Below the pieces are notes generated by a model. It had not been told where the DNA came from and ran no database searches. It saw nothing but the letters and a program-made list of their open reading frames with translations. From Dioscorea cayenensis subsp. rotundata (lineage: Eukaryota; Streptophyta; Magnoliopsida; Dioscoreales; Dioscoreaceae): 64,000 bases of DNA. The stretch is taken from the NCBI RefSeq assembly GCF_009730915.1, contig NC_052487.1:2852001-2916000 (forward strand), written 5' to 3'. A program made the position numbers and the translations under genes. Positions 1 to 10,521 of this stretch are shown here, in pieces (position 1 is the first letter of the stretch; each line of letters opens with the position of its first letter).

Positions 1-1275
1 GGAGATTTAGGTTGAAGAGAGGCAGCAAGGGCCATTTTACCCCCACCTGGCGAGGCTAGAGGTGGGGAGAGTGCGGACGTTTTAGAGGAGCAAGAGTTTC
101 AAAGGTTTCAGAGCATTTGGGTGTTAATTATTCGCAAAAATGCAAGATGGTCGGCAACGCGAAATTTTATTGTTTCACTATACCAACATTCTCATCTTGC
201 CTGTTTAAAGTATTTAGAAGTTGTGGATACCCCTAGTGAGGTTACCTACACTTTAGGTGATCATAAAGTTTTGTTAAGTACAAAATACCGCATCAGATTA
301 TATTAATTAATAAAAATAAATAATTATGTATATATTTAATTAATTTGCATATGATTAATTTAATATATAATTGTGTTATTTTATTAAAATTTCACAAATG
401 TCTAATAAATAATAATATTGAATATGAAATATACAATTAATATTGTTTTTTAATAAATTAATATTAATCAATTAATTAACCAATCAATATTTATATGAAT
501 TTCGTGACCTCCCTATCTAAGCCTCACAAGAATGAAATACACCCAATTTAGCATAGTTTTAAATCCAACCAAATCCCATTATAAAATATTTGTAACTACT
601 TTGAGTTTGTTAAATCCAACAAAACAAATATCAGATTTTGAAAGATTTTATAGCTTCAATTACATGTACTTTTAAATTTAACAAAACAAAAACAAAGTAA
701 AAGATTTCGGCTTTCAATGCTAAAGAGTTGTTTTAATAGAGTTCATGAGTCATGACTCCGGAGCATGCAACGCATGTCAAGACTCTCTGAGCTGAGATTT
801 TCATTGCCAAAACTTAATCATTGTTTTTTCTAATTATTTTTTTTTTATTTCCCCCATTTTAGGAGACAACAGCTAACAAGCCCATAAATGTTGACAAGAA
901 TAAATTGGATTCCATCTCTGATTTCTTTTTCTAGAAAGTCAATACCAATATTAGGCTACCCAAAAGACCCGTCGAAGATTTGGTCACTTTAGTCAAATGT
1001 ATTTCACAAACCATAATTCATCAAAATTCAACCAGAAAAAGGGCTAAACAAACACCAAAAAAAATCATACAAGTACATGCAGAAAACAACACAATCTTAG
1101 TTCATCCAATTCGGCATATGTTCAATTCAGAGATGAATACTGAAAATTTCGGAAACCATAGTCTCTGAATCATGCGGCAATTAGATTTAAATTCAAGTCA
1201 CTGTCACCTTTTCTCTATGGCTCACATTGCATTTTCAACAAGTGCATAAAATTCCACTAATGTGCATCACAATGT
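1..1275. other. Left-edge spacer without a recognisable gene
   Basis: No reading frame here resembles a known protein. The first 120 bases are richer in GC than the rest and could be the end of something lying to the left, but no frame stays open through them. The rest is AT-rich sequence and probably upstream DNA of the exon at 1376. Confidence 0.5.
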
Positions 1276-1282
1276 TGATCAC

Positions 1283-1290
1283 TTTATATA
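1283..1290 (+). promoter_or_regulatory. TATA box upstream of the first ectodomain exon
   Basis: TTTATATA lies about 90 bases before the ATG at 1376. A CA- and CT-rich leader of the kind often seen in plant 5' UTRs lies between them. The spacing suits a TATA box with a transcript start near 1315-1325. This suggests the 1376 exon has its own promoter. Confidence 0.5.
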
Positions 1291-1375
1291 GGCCTTAACT
1301 CCTTCACATACATACACACACACAAAGACACACAAACCTCTTTCATTTTCTCTTCTCCAACTCATCATCTGCAAC

Positions 1376-2099
1376 ATGACTCCAAACTCATTACTTATCT
1401 TCAGAAATCCATCTCTTCTCTTAATTCTATCATCTTTATTTGTATTAATCTCAGTTACCACTCCAACTATGAATTACTGCAAGCCTATAAGCTGTGGTCA
1501 TCTCCCAAACATTAGCTATCCATTTTGGCTGGCAGAGAAGCATCCATCTTACTGTGGCTATCCATCCTTTAAAGTCTCTTGCCAAAACAACATGTCAATT
1601 CTTAGTATGTCTGATAGTTTCCAAATTCTCAATATATTTTATGAGAACCAATCTGTTGTTCTTAATGATACCAAGTTAGATACAAGTACATGCTCATTTC
1701 CTAATTCCGATCTCAGTTTTGGTCTTTCGTTGTTCGAGATTAGCTCTGTTAACAGAGAACTCTCCTTCTTCTCCTGCAATAGCTCTCATTTTCCACCTGA
1801 TTCTGTTAGTGTCCCTTGTCAGCCTCTGAACATTAGTTTACAACTTAGTAATGATAATTGGGTAGATGCAAAGCCGAAACCTTCATTAAGTTCTTGTCAG
1901 GTTGCGAGAAGGCCGGTTTTGGGATATGCAGGAGCTAAAAGCAGTGATTATGCAGTTCTTCTGAGGAGAGGATTTCTGCTGAAATGGAATGTGACTGATT
2001 GCACTGAGTGTAAACAGAGCAATGGCGAGTGCGGCTACGATGACGAAAGGGAGAGTTTTATGTGTATTTGCGATGATCGGCGTCATTTGAAGCATTGCA
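1376..2099 (+). CDS. LRK10L-type receptor ectodomain exon (possible alternative first exon)
   Basis: This exon encodes about 241 residues. They form a signal peptide (residues 1-30), a GUB_WAK_bind domain beginning near residue 35 with the CGHLPNISYPFW signature, and a cysteine-rich WAK-associated C-terminal module ending in a C-x-C...HC pattern. This is the extracellular half of LEAF RUST 10-like receptor kinases, which are thought to bind cell-wall or other extracellular ligands. A donor GTGAGT follows base 2099 and leaves phase 1. That is the same phase as the first exon of the complete kinase gene at 6528, so this exon could splice to the membrane exon at 7322 and give a 649-residue receptor. 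No transmembrane or kinase exon of its own is visible between 2100 and 6528. Without splicing, the frame stays open to 2242. It may be an alternative first exon or the remnant of a tandem copy that lost its kinase. Confidence 0.75.
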
Positions 2100-2316
2100 G
2101 TGAGTTTCTTCCATTTCTTTCGTTTTTACTTTCAGTGATTTTGATCTTTTATTTACTTTTCTTTCCTCTATCATCCAATTCATCTTCATTAAAAGCAAGA
2201 AATTTGCTAGTAAGTGATGAAAACTATTCTTTGGCTACCTGATGACTACTTGGTCCATGACAAATCAGTTAACAGTTCTAAGTCTTCGGTTATGAAACTT
2301 TCGGAGAAATTATTTT

Positions 2317-2382
2317 TTGGCTTCTTATTCATCCAATAAATCAAAGACGTTGGCTTCTTATTCATCCAATAAATCAAAGACG
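2317..2382 (+). repeat. Tandem duplication, 2 x 33 bp
   Basis: A 33-base unit beginning TTGGCTTCTTATTCATCC is present twice in perfect tandem at 2317-2349 and 2350-2382. It lies just downstream of the ectodomain exon. The identity of the copies suggests a recent slip or duplication. Confidence 0.9.
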
Positions 2383-2857
2383 ACGATGATAAACGAGTAG
2401 AAGACTAAATCCTCGTTAATTTTGAAAGCAAAATGGTTGACTTTCATTATTTGAATGCAGGAGTGAGTTTATTCCTTTGCATATTGTTTATCAATTTCAT
2501 TCGTTTATAAGAAGCTAGATAGTGACTAAGTAAATTTTGAATCCATGTCTTCTTTGACCATAGAAAATGTGCCTTATCAACTGGGCAATCAATAGTAAGA
2601 ATTTTCAAGTCTTCAGTTTCAAAACTTCTAAAAATTAACCAAAGATGAGTAGAAACTTAAATAGATTCTGAAAGCAAATTAGTTTTTTTAACAATGTTTA
2701 CAAGCCACACACCACACACACCTCAATTCCTTAACATGTTTCAGAAAAGAGTCGAATCTTCAAATTTCCGCATAAGAGTTAATCGCACTACCACTTGCTT
2801 AATTATTGCAGCAATGAGGACTTTTCTTTTCTTAAATCGATTTCTAAGCTTCACTTG

Positions 2858-2892
<35 letters not shown>

Positions 2893-2922
2893 AGTAATAA
2901 AGCGCACATGTGAATTTCAGCA
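2383..2922. other. Spacer with an (AT)n tract
   Basis: No gene is recognised. A pure TA dinucleotide tract lies at about 2859-2889. Confidence 0.5.
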
Positions 2923-3193
2923 TTGCTCATATGTCTGTCAAACTCTTCCTTCTCATTTCCAATCTTTGAATCCTTTCCTTGTGGAAATGATATCGAAATC
3001 AAACCCCCTTTCTTCGCAAATACTGCCGACCAATCTTTCCAAGAAACTTGCAAAGATTTCTTAGGAAGGTTTCAAACCAAATATTCGATTAAACAACCAA
3101 GAATACATTGTGAAATATATCAACTACACAGAGCACACCATCATCATAATCGAAGACAAGAAACTCACCAATCTCTTCAATGAATCCCACTGT
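2923..3193 (+). pseudogene. Decayed GUB_WAK ectodomain relic
   Basis: Two fragments in different frames together recall a GUB_WAK_bind domain. From 2923 to about 3064 one frame reads a CGN...PPFF segment like the start of the domain. From 3065 to 3193 another frame carries the later part, with motifs RLNNQEYIVKYINYTEH and a closing ESHC. That pattern resembles the usual Y-x-V-x-x-I-x-Y stretch followed by a cysteine. The frame change and the missing second half indicate a broken copy. It sits between the intact ectodomain exon at 1376 and the complete receptor kinase at 6528, so it may be the remains of a third ectodomain. The likeness was judged by eye and is moderate. Confidence 0.4.
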
Positions 3194-3253
3194 CTTTTAC
3201 TAACCAACTTATGTCTCATTTGCTTTAATTATTTTTTGGTTTGAATTAGTTAA

Positions 3254-3534
3254 ATACTCCGTTCCGTTTTACTCATAATAGAGTTTTTTTTTTTAATTTA
3301 TCTATTAAAAATTTTGTCCTGGTTTTTCAAATTAATCTTTTTATAATTATTGTACTACTACAACTCCCAATAAATCCTATTTAATTATGTATTTTTCAAA
3401 ACATATTTTAAATAAAGTAATATTGAAAAGTTAACATAATTTTTATAAATTTTAAGTTATTAATTAATTTTAATCAATTTTTTAAAATTAGTTTAAATTA
3501 AATAAAATTGATAAGTAAAAAGAACGCGGGAAAT
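3254..3534. mobile_element. Stowaway-like MITE, right end interrupted
   Basis: The left end carries ACTCCGTTCCGTTTTAC, the ACTCC(C/G)TCCGT-type terminus of Tc1/mariner Stowaway MITEs. An imperfect inverted copy closes it at about 3508-3534, where the larger hAT-like element begins. The interior is AT-rich without coding capacity. Confidence 0.45.
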
Positions 3535-4531
3535 TAGAGATGGCAATTTGTACCCTACCTGATGGGTATACCTGTACCCGTACCTAGTCAAAGAGGGTAA
3601 TACCCTCTTTGACCGAGTACGGGTACGGGTAAAGGTATTACCCGTTAGTTTTTGAGTGGGTACGGGTCGGATAAAGATATGCCTCTACCCTACCCGTACT
3701 CTTACCCTTACCCTTACTCTTGCAGATTAGCGAGTGCAGGTGCACTCTCATATAGGGATGGCAGCGGGTAGGGGTATGGGTAGGGGTATGCTCAAAACCC
3801 CTACCCGTGCACTGTAACCCCTCACCCCATACTCACGACCCGTACCCGCTCTGAGGGTAAAAAAATCATACCCTTACCCTTACATGCAGTATCCCGCTTA
3901 CTCGTTATTCCCATTGTTCAAATTATCGAATTAAATTTAAATAATAATAAAAAAATAAATTAATTATACATTATATTCGATCTTTAAACACATGTCCATA
4001 ATTTCAAAAATTACAAGTTGATATATATTTGTTTATCTTAAATTATATAATCACATAAAAAAATGAGCATTTATTTAGAACTCGATAGTAACTCTACCTT
4101 TTGTTTTGTTCATGTTTAACTATCTTGGTTTTTGTTTTAAATTTTTTTCATATATCTACTATTTATATTTTTATATAGCTTCAAATTTTTATAAATATCT
4201 AGTAAGATTTTTGAATATAAAAAAATATTATAAGTAATTCCTAAGTTATATCCAATTGATTTTTTTATTAGTATCTTATTTTTTCGGGGATGTTTTTATA
4301 ATTTATAGAATAAATTATTATAACATTATTTTTTTATATTTGTTTATTTTTTTAAATTTAATTATGATTTTTTTAATATATATCTAAAAATTCAATTTTG
4401 ATAATATTATCAAATATAAATATAGAAATTAAATAAAATTTAAAATAATATATTAAGAGAAAATTTGAAGTATTATTTTTCAAATTAATCATCATGAAAA
4501 ATAGATATTGAGTAAATGTTTAGTTTAATAA

Positions 4532-4568
<37 letters not shown>

Positions 4569-5575
4569 GGAGTAAAGGAATGCAGGTGCGGGTTTTCACT
4601 GCACCCTCTTCAACAGGTAAGGGTAAGGGTAAGGAGTGCGGGTAGGGGTGAGGGCATACCCTGCACCCGACCCTGCAGCTCAAAAACTAACGGGTAATAC
4701 CCTTACCGTGCAGTCCCGGTCGAAAGAGGGTAATACCCTCTTTGACCCAGGGCATCTGATACCCGTCGGGTAGGGTACAAATTGCCATCTCTACTCTCAT
4801 ATATATATATATATATAATTTTTTTTATTAAACTAAACATTTACTCACAATTTACTCCATATCTATTTTCATGGTGATTAATTTGAAAATAATACTTCAA
4901 ATTTTCTCTTAATATATTATTTTAAATTTTATTTAATTTCTATATTTATATTTGATAATATTATCAAAATTGAATTTTAGATATATATTAAGAATTTTTA
5001 ATTAAATTAAAAAAATAAATAAATATAAAAATTAATGTTATAATAATTTATTCTATAAATTATAAGAACATCCTGAAAAATAAGATACTAATAAAAAATC
5101 AATTGGATATAACTTATGAGAATTACTTATAATATTTTTTATATTCAAAATCTTACTAGATATTTATAAAATTTGAAGCTATATAAAATATAAATAGTAG
5201 ATATATGAAAAAATTTTAAACAAAAACCAAGATGGTTAAACATGAACAAAACAAAAGGTAGAGTTACCATTAAGTCCTAAATAGACGTCATTTTTATGTG
5301 ATTATATAATTTAAGATAAACAAATATATATCAACTTGTAATTTTGAATTTATGGACATGTGTTTAAAGATTGTAATATAATGTATAATTAATTTATTTT
5401 TATTATTATTTAAATTTAATTCGATAATTTGAACAATGGGTAAGCGGGTACCCTGCGGGTAAGGGTAAGGGTATGATTTTTTTTACCCTGAAGGGTACGG
5501 GTATGAGGTAGGAGTCACAGGTACGAGTAAGGGTTTTGACATACCCTACCTATACCGTACCCGTTGCCATCCCTA
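3535..5575. mobile_element. Outer hAT-like non-autonomous element, split by a sister copy
   Basis: The ends are TAGAGATGGCAATTTG on the left and TTGCCATCCCTA on the right, an inverted pair of hAT type. Subterminal regions are full of GGGTA/TACCC motifs, as in hAT elements with clustered transposase-binding sites. The flanking octamers cgggaaat and tagaaaat match at 5 of 8 positions and differ only by transitions, as expected for an old, deaminated 8-bp target duplication. A related element (3753-4793) has inserted inside it. Without that insertion the outer copy is about 1.0 kb. No transposase is present. Confidence 0.75.
3753..4793. mobile_element. Inner hAT-like element, inverted copy of the outer family
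   Basis: This 1041-bp element starts TAGGGATGGCAGCGGGTA and ends GTACAAATTGCCATCTCTA. It is flanked by a perfect 8-bp direct repeat, CTCTCATA, at 3745-3752 and 4794-4801, which is the hAT target-duplication length. Read on the minus strand it aligns along its whole length with the outer element: first the subterminal GGGTA block, then the (AT)n run, then the AT-rich interior. It is therefore a sister copy inserted in opposite orientation. The pair forms a near-palindrome with arms of about 0.8 kb. It has no coding capacity. Confidence 0.85.
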
Positions 5576-6026
5576 TAGAAAATATGTTATTACAAATGGA
5601 GGTTAATTAATGATTAATGATTAATTATTCAATCTCTTTCTCTCCATAAATGATAAGGAAAATGACTTTATGCTTGTCAACTTGGGAACTAGACCTTGAC
5701 TCATATGACTCAAAATTCAAAAAAACTAAAATTCCTTTGTTCCCACCTACACTAAACATTTTAATTTTAGTGCTAGCACCAAAAGTTTGCGTGTGGGGGC
5801 AAAGCAAATCACACGCAAAAAGCCACAAGTTCCACCTTTCAAGTCTTATCCTTTATTTTTTTATAATATATATATATATAGACTTTAAAAAAAAAAATCA
5901 AACAAAGGAATTTTTAACAAGAAAAAACAATGAAATAACGAATAGTGATAATTCATAATTAAATGTAAATTGGTTGGTTTTTTTATTTTTAATTAATTTA
6001 ATAATTCGATTATTTTATTTAAAATT

Positions 6027-6067
<41 letters not shown>

Positions 6068-6527
6068 ATGAAATAAAATAGTTTATTCATTTTTTTTTAT
6101 AAAACTTACTTTATTCTAAAAATTATTCATATTAATAAATACAAAATAAAATAAAATACAACACAACACAATTTTTTTTTTCATCCATTTATTTTGTAAA
6201 TCAAATATTTGTATTATAACTCAACCACATGTATTATCTTGTATGACTTGAGTTATTCTCACTTGGTTCTTGTCTCAATCTAGATTTGTTTTATTTATAT
6301 TGATATTTTATTAAAATTATTCCATGCTAGCTTAATATTTTATTAAAAAATAATAATTTAATTTTCCATAATATGACTTTTATTTTTTGTTCCCATGAAA
6401 CCACCATTGAGTTTTCACATTAGTTTGTCTAATTGCCTACTGTCTAAGTTAACAATAATGGAATGGTGAAAGCCATTATAACAAGGCACTTCCCTTGCTC
6501 TTCTTCCATTCTACTCCACTTCTTGAA
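5576..6527. other. Upstream region of the LRK10L gene
   Basis: AT-rich sequence without a recognised gene. A TA dinucleotide tract lies at about 6029-6062. The last few hundred bases should contain the promoter for the start at 6528, but no convincing TATA box was singled out. Confidence 0.5.
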
Positions 6528-9500
6528 ATGTCTCTTCTCTTCACCTACCTCTCTTTCCTCTTCCTCTGTTTCCATCTCCCTCATCTTTCATCATGTTCTT
6601 GCTCTTCTTCCCTTAACTCATGCAAACAATTCAGTACTTCACCCAACAAAACTGCATATCCAAAATCTTTCAATCTCTGCTGCAATGAAACCACAAACCA
6701 AACCATGATCAGATTCAATAATTCTGGTCCTCTGTTCCAGTTGAAAAATCTCTCAATTCCACAACATAAACTTGTTTTCTTGGAGCCTGAGCTTTCCTCC
6801 CCACTCAACAAACAAAACTGCAGTTTCATGTACAATTTCATTCTGCCACTCCAAAACTTCAATCTCTCTTTTTGTCATAATCTTCTCCTAGATGAACAGC
6901 TATTAATCTTTGATTGCAATAAGTTAGAGAATACCTTTAACCATGAAGTCCTTCTTGAGTTTAATGGAAGAATTCCTTGCAAAATCTACAACTTCTATTT
7001 GGCCAATAAGAAATTAGATAGTCAAATATTTCAGGCTCTTCCTTCTTACTGTAAGACCAATAGGAGTCCTTCATATGAGTGGACATTCTCATTCAGTGAT
7101 GATGGAGTCCTTGATCTTCTCTCTGTTGGATTCTCTAATCAGTTGGAGCTAAAGCAGGAATGCTTTAATTGTGGAGTCATAGGAAGTGGTTGCAGTGTTA
7201 ATGGTGGTCATAAAACTGTTTGTCAGGGTATACTTTGCTTGAAAATTGAAAATCTTACTTGTTTTACTTGCATTTTAAAACATTCTCATGTGTTCTTTGT
7301 TTTGTTTTTTTTTTTTTGCAGAGGATGAGAAGAAGAAGAGGAAACAGAGGATTGAGATTATAATTATAGGTAACTATTGAAATGAATCAAAAGAGTGTTA
7401 TGTTTTGGATTTAATGTTGTTTATTTTTTAGGTGTTAGTGCTGGAACTGGTGCATCACTTGTAGTGTTTGGCTTCTTGTTTTGGCACAAACGTTGGAAGA
7501 GGAATAAGAAATCTACAATAACTCTTGGAAGAAGCTATTCTGCAGAGAGTTCTTCAATGAGAGAAGACACAGGGTATACTTCAATTTTCTCTTATAGGGA
7601 ACTCCAAGAAGCTACTGATAACTTCAGTGAGTCAAAGGAGCTTGGAGATGGTGGCTTTGGCACTGTTTATAAAGGTACCATTGATCTTCACTCTGATAAC
7701 TTGTGCTTATCCACCAAATGTCTTTGATCAGTAAGTAATGACCGGTTTTTAAGTAATTACAAATTTTAAATTGGTCAGTTATTAGATAATCCAATGGTAA
7801 AGCACAAGAGTGCAAAGAGAGAGAGAGTAAGAGTTTGAATATGTACTGTACATAAACATAGGTGTGGGTCCCCTATGGGAGAAACAGTGGTTTCACCTCT
7901 TAAAAGTTGCAAAACAAGAGAATTTATTTAGGAGGTTTATAAAACACTATAACTGGTGTACCTCCGTACATGTTTATCTTTTTGACAATTCTTTAAATGA
8001 GGGGCGATTGTCGCCTATTAGTCAAAAAAATAATAATAATAATAAATAAATAATAATAATAATCTAAACTAATAGAGCATTATAATAGGCTCGATCTCTT
8101 TTAATCGACGAGAGGAGAGTTAGCCTTTGATTAACCCCTTTTTTTTTTAGTAATTACAAATTCTAGAATAACATAACACAAGATATTGAGAGCTTTATCA
8201 TGGGCTTAACCTTTTTTAATCGATGAGAGGGGAGTTTTTTTCTTATCAACTTGTTTTTTTAGTAATTATAAATTTTAGACTAACAAAACACAAGATACCG
8301 AGAGCTTTATAATTGATTAGGCCTCTTTTAGTCAGTGAAAGAGAGGTTTGTTTTTGATCGATTTATTTTTTAGTAATTATAAATTATAAACTAATAGAAC
8401 GCAAAATATTTAGAGCTTGATAATATTCTAGACCTCTCTTTGTTAATCAAGTAATTTTAAGTTTAAATCCTTACGCGTATAAATATTTAGAGGGGTTTTT
8501 TTTTACAGGATTTTTAGTATCAACAATTTTTAATTTAAAGTTTGTGGTTCTTTGATAATCAGTGGGTTCCTTGTGGGAGGATATTGTTTCCTTTCTCTTC
8601 ATAGTTGTATGGTAGGGGATTTATTAATTTAGTTTGGTTCATAAAATAATTTATAGGTATACACATGATATGACTCTAATTATTTCATATGATGTCAGTT
8701 GAGTTAATAAATCTCTTGGGAGATATTAAATCGTCGTAATTGATGCATCATTATATTTATTTGTTCATATTCTTTGTGAGACTGAGTTTGTTATTTTTGT
8801 TAAATTTTTTTTAAAAGATATAATAATAATGCACCTTTATTCTTCTTCCACCACTTGCATATTCTTTCCCATTTTTTTTTTTCAATAAAATTATAAACAA
8901 AATATTTTATAGTGGAGAAAGAAAACTCAAGTTGGCCTACTTTGAATGTGACCAGTGTGTTACATCACCTCTCCATCATAAAAAACCAATTTATATGCAT
9001 CTTATTCAAACACATTAATATAAAGACAACAAGGGATGTGAAAAAGATAGATTAGATTAGTACCAAAAAAAAAAAAACATTTAATGAATTTTTAAAAATT
9101 AACTATATAAGAGGGAGAGAGACTCTTCTATCTTTTTAGTTACAAGTCAAGTCCTATGTTTTCATACAGAATAAATAGTACTAATTAATATCTTTTTAGT
9201 TACAAGTCAAGTCCTATTTTTTTCATAAAGTATAAATAGTACTAATACACAGTACATAAGCACATGATCAAATTTATGTGTCTACTCATGCATTCCCCAA
9301 GTACTAAAGGACTTGCATTAAACAAGTGTTTTGCCAACACAAATTTTTAATAATAATTATTTTTTCCCATCTAAAAATATTAGTAGAAATCTACAAATAT
9401 TTACAACGAACGCAATCTAACTATTATATATATATATATATATAATTAAATATAAACAACAATACTATTTAACAATTTTGGAACCAGTTTGTGTCTGTTT

Positions 9501-10521
9501 CTCTCTATCACCTAACTATTGCATACGGTAACATTTAAAATTATTTTTTTATTATTTAAAAAAAATAAATAACACATGTTTTTCAGGCATACTCCAAGAT
9601 GGCAGAACCGTCGCAATAAAACGCTTATACGGGAACAACTACAAAAGAGCCGAGCAATTCATGAACGAAGTTGCCATCCTCTCCCGTCTCCGCCACCAAA
9701 ACCTCGTCTCTCTTTACGGCTCCACCTCCCGCCACAGCCGTGAACTCCTCCTCGTCTACGAGTTCATTCCCAACGGCACCGTCGCCGACCACCTCCACGG
9801 TCACCTCTACCACCGCTCCCCTCTTCCCTGGCCTATCCGCCTCAACATCGCCATTCAAACCGCCACTGCTCTCACCTATCTCCACGCCATCCAACCTCCC
9901 ATCATCCACCGTGACGTCAAAACTACCAACATCCTTCTTGACCAAAACTTCAACGTCAAAGTCGCTGACTTTGGACTCTCTAGACTTGTTCCGGTGGATG
10001 CCACTCATGTCTCCACTGCACCGCAAGGCACACCGGGGTACTTGGATCCTGAGTATTACCGGTGTTATAGACTCACTGATAAGAGTGATGTTTATAGTTT
10101 TGGAGTTGTGTTAATGGAGTTGATCAGTTCGAAGCCTGCGGTGGATGTGAGGAGGAGTAGGAGTGAGATAAACTTGGCGAGCATGACGGTGGAGAAGATG
10201 CAGAGGAATGAGTTGGAAGAGCTTGTGGATTGGAGGATGTTTGGGGAGGAGGAGGAGGAGGAGGAGGGGAAGGGGATGAGGATGGTGAAGGTGGTGGGGG
10301 AGTTGGCGTTTAGGTGTTTGCAAGGGGAGAGGGATTTGAGACCGGCGATAAAGGAAGTGTTGGAAGTGTTGGAAGGTGTGGTGAGGTTGGAGGATGGGTT
10401 GGTGGTGGAGAGGGATGGTGGTGGTGGTGGTGGTGGGAAGAGGGAGGGGCCGGAGTCGCCGGACACGGTGATGGAGCCGGTTTGGAGGAGTGAGGACACC
10501 ACACCGGGGACTAGTTTGTAG
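6528..10521 (+). CDS. LRK10L-type receptor-like protein kinase
   Basis: Exons 6528-7227, 7322-7369, 7432-7674 and 9587-10521 encode 641 residues. Residues 1-25 are a signal peptide, about 30-232 a GUB_WAK_bind plus WAK-associated ectodomain, and about 244-264 one membrane helix. The rest is a Ser/Thr kinase with P-loop GDGGFG, lysine in VAIKRL, catalytic loop [14 protein letters not shown] and the [11 protein letters not shown] activation segment, so the kinase looks active. It resembles the LEAF RUST 10 disease-resistance-locus-like group (Arabidopsis At1g18390). The ATG at 6528 is preferred because it begins the signal peptide; upstream in-frame codons are not ATG. Intron 3 (7675-9586) is 1.9 kb and full of repeats. 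The kinase exon is much richer in GC than the rest. An upstream exon at 1376-2099 ends in the same phase as exon 1 and may be an alternative ectodomain. Confidence 0.9.
7860..8048 (+). repeat. Dispersed SINE-like repeat, copy 1
   Basis: This stretch of intron 3 contains a TGGGTCCCCTATGGGAG block, a variable middle and an AAATGAGGGGCGATTG block, and ends in an (AAT)n-like tail. Related blocks recur at about 8560-8725 in the same intron and at 10960-11060. The tail and dispersal suggest a SINE or other retroposed family, but no full Pol III promoter was confirmed. Confidence 0.35.
8093..8455 (+). repeat. Degenerate tandem repeat, about 112 bp period
   Basis: The motif AGTAATTA(C/T)AAATT recurs at 8149, 8261 and 8372, spaced 112 and 111 bases apart. 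Each copy is preceded by an AATCGA-GAGAGG-like block and followed by AACA-CACAAGATA and GAGCTTTAT. A further related motif occurs at 7752. The array lies in intron 3 of the receptor kinase. Confidence 0.7.
8560..8730 (+). repeat. Dispersed repeat shared with 37500-37590
   Basis: The block from TTTGGTTC through GACTCTAATTATTTCAT to GAGTTAATAAATCT is found here and again at about 37502-37593, with about 80 per cent identity by eye. It marks an interspersed family of unknown class. Confidence 0.5.

Noticed and set aside
3535-5575. Telomere-like or satellite repeats (TACCC/GGGTA words)
   Set aside because: The words are irregular and not TTTAGGG, and they cluster only at the ends of elements with TIRs and 8-bp duplications, so they are subterminal repeats of hAT-like elements.
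5650-5958. 102-codon plus-strand frame upstream of the receptor kinase
   Set aside because: Composition is like AT-rich spacer, the end is a TA-repeat translation, and no family likeness or splice context is seen.
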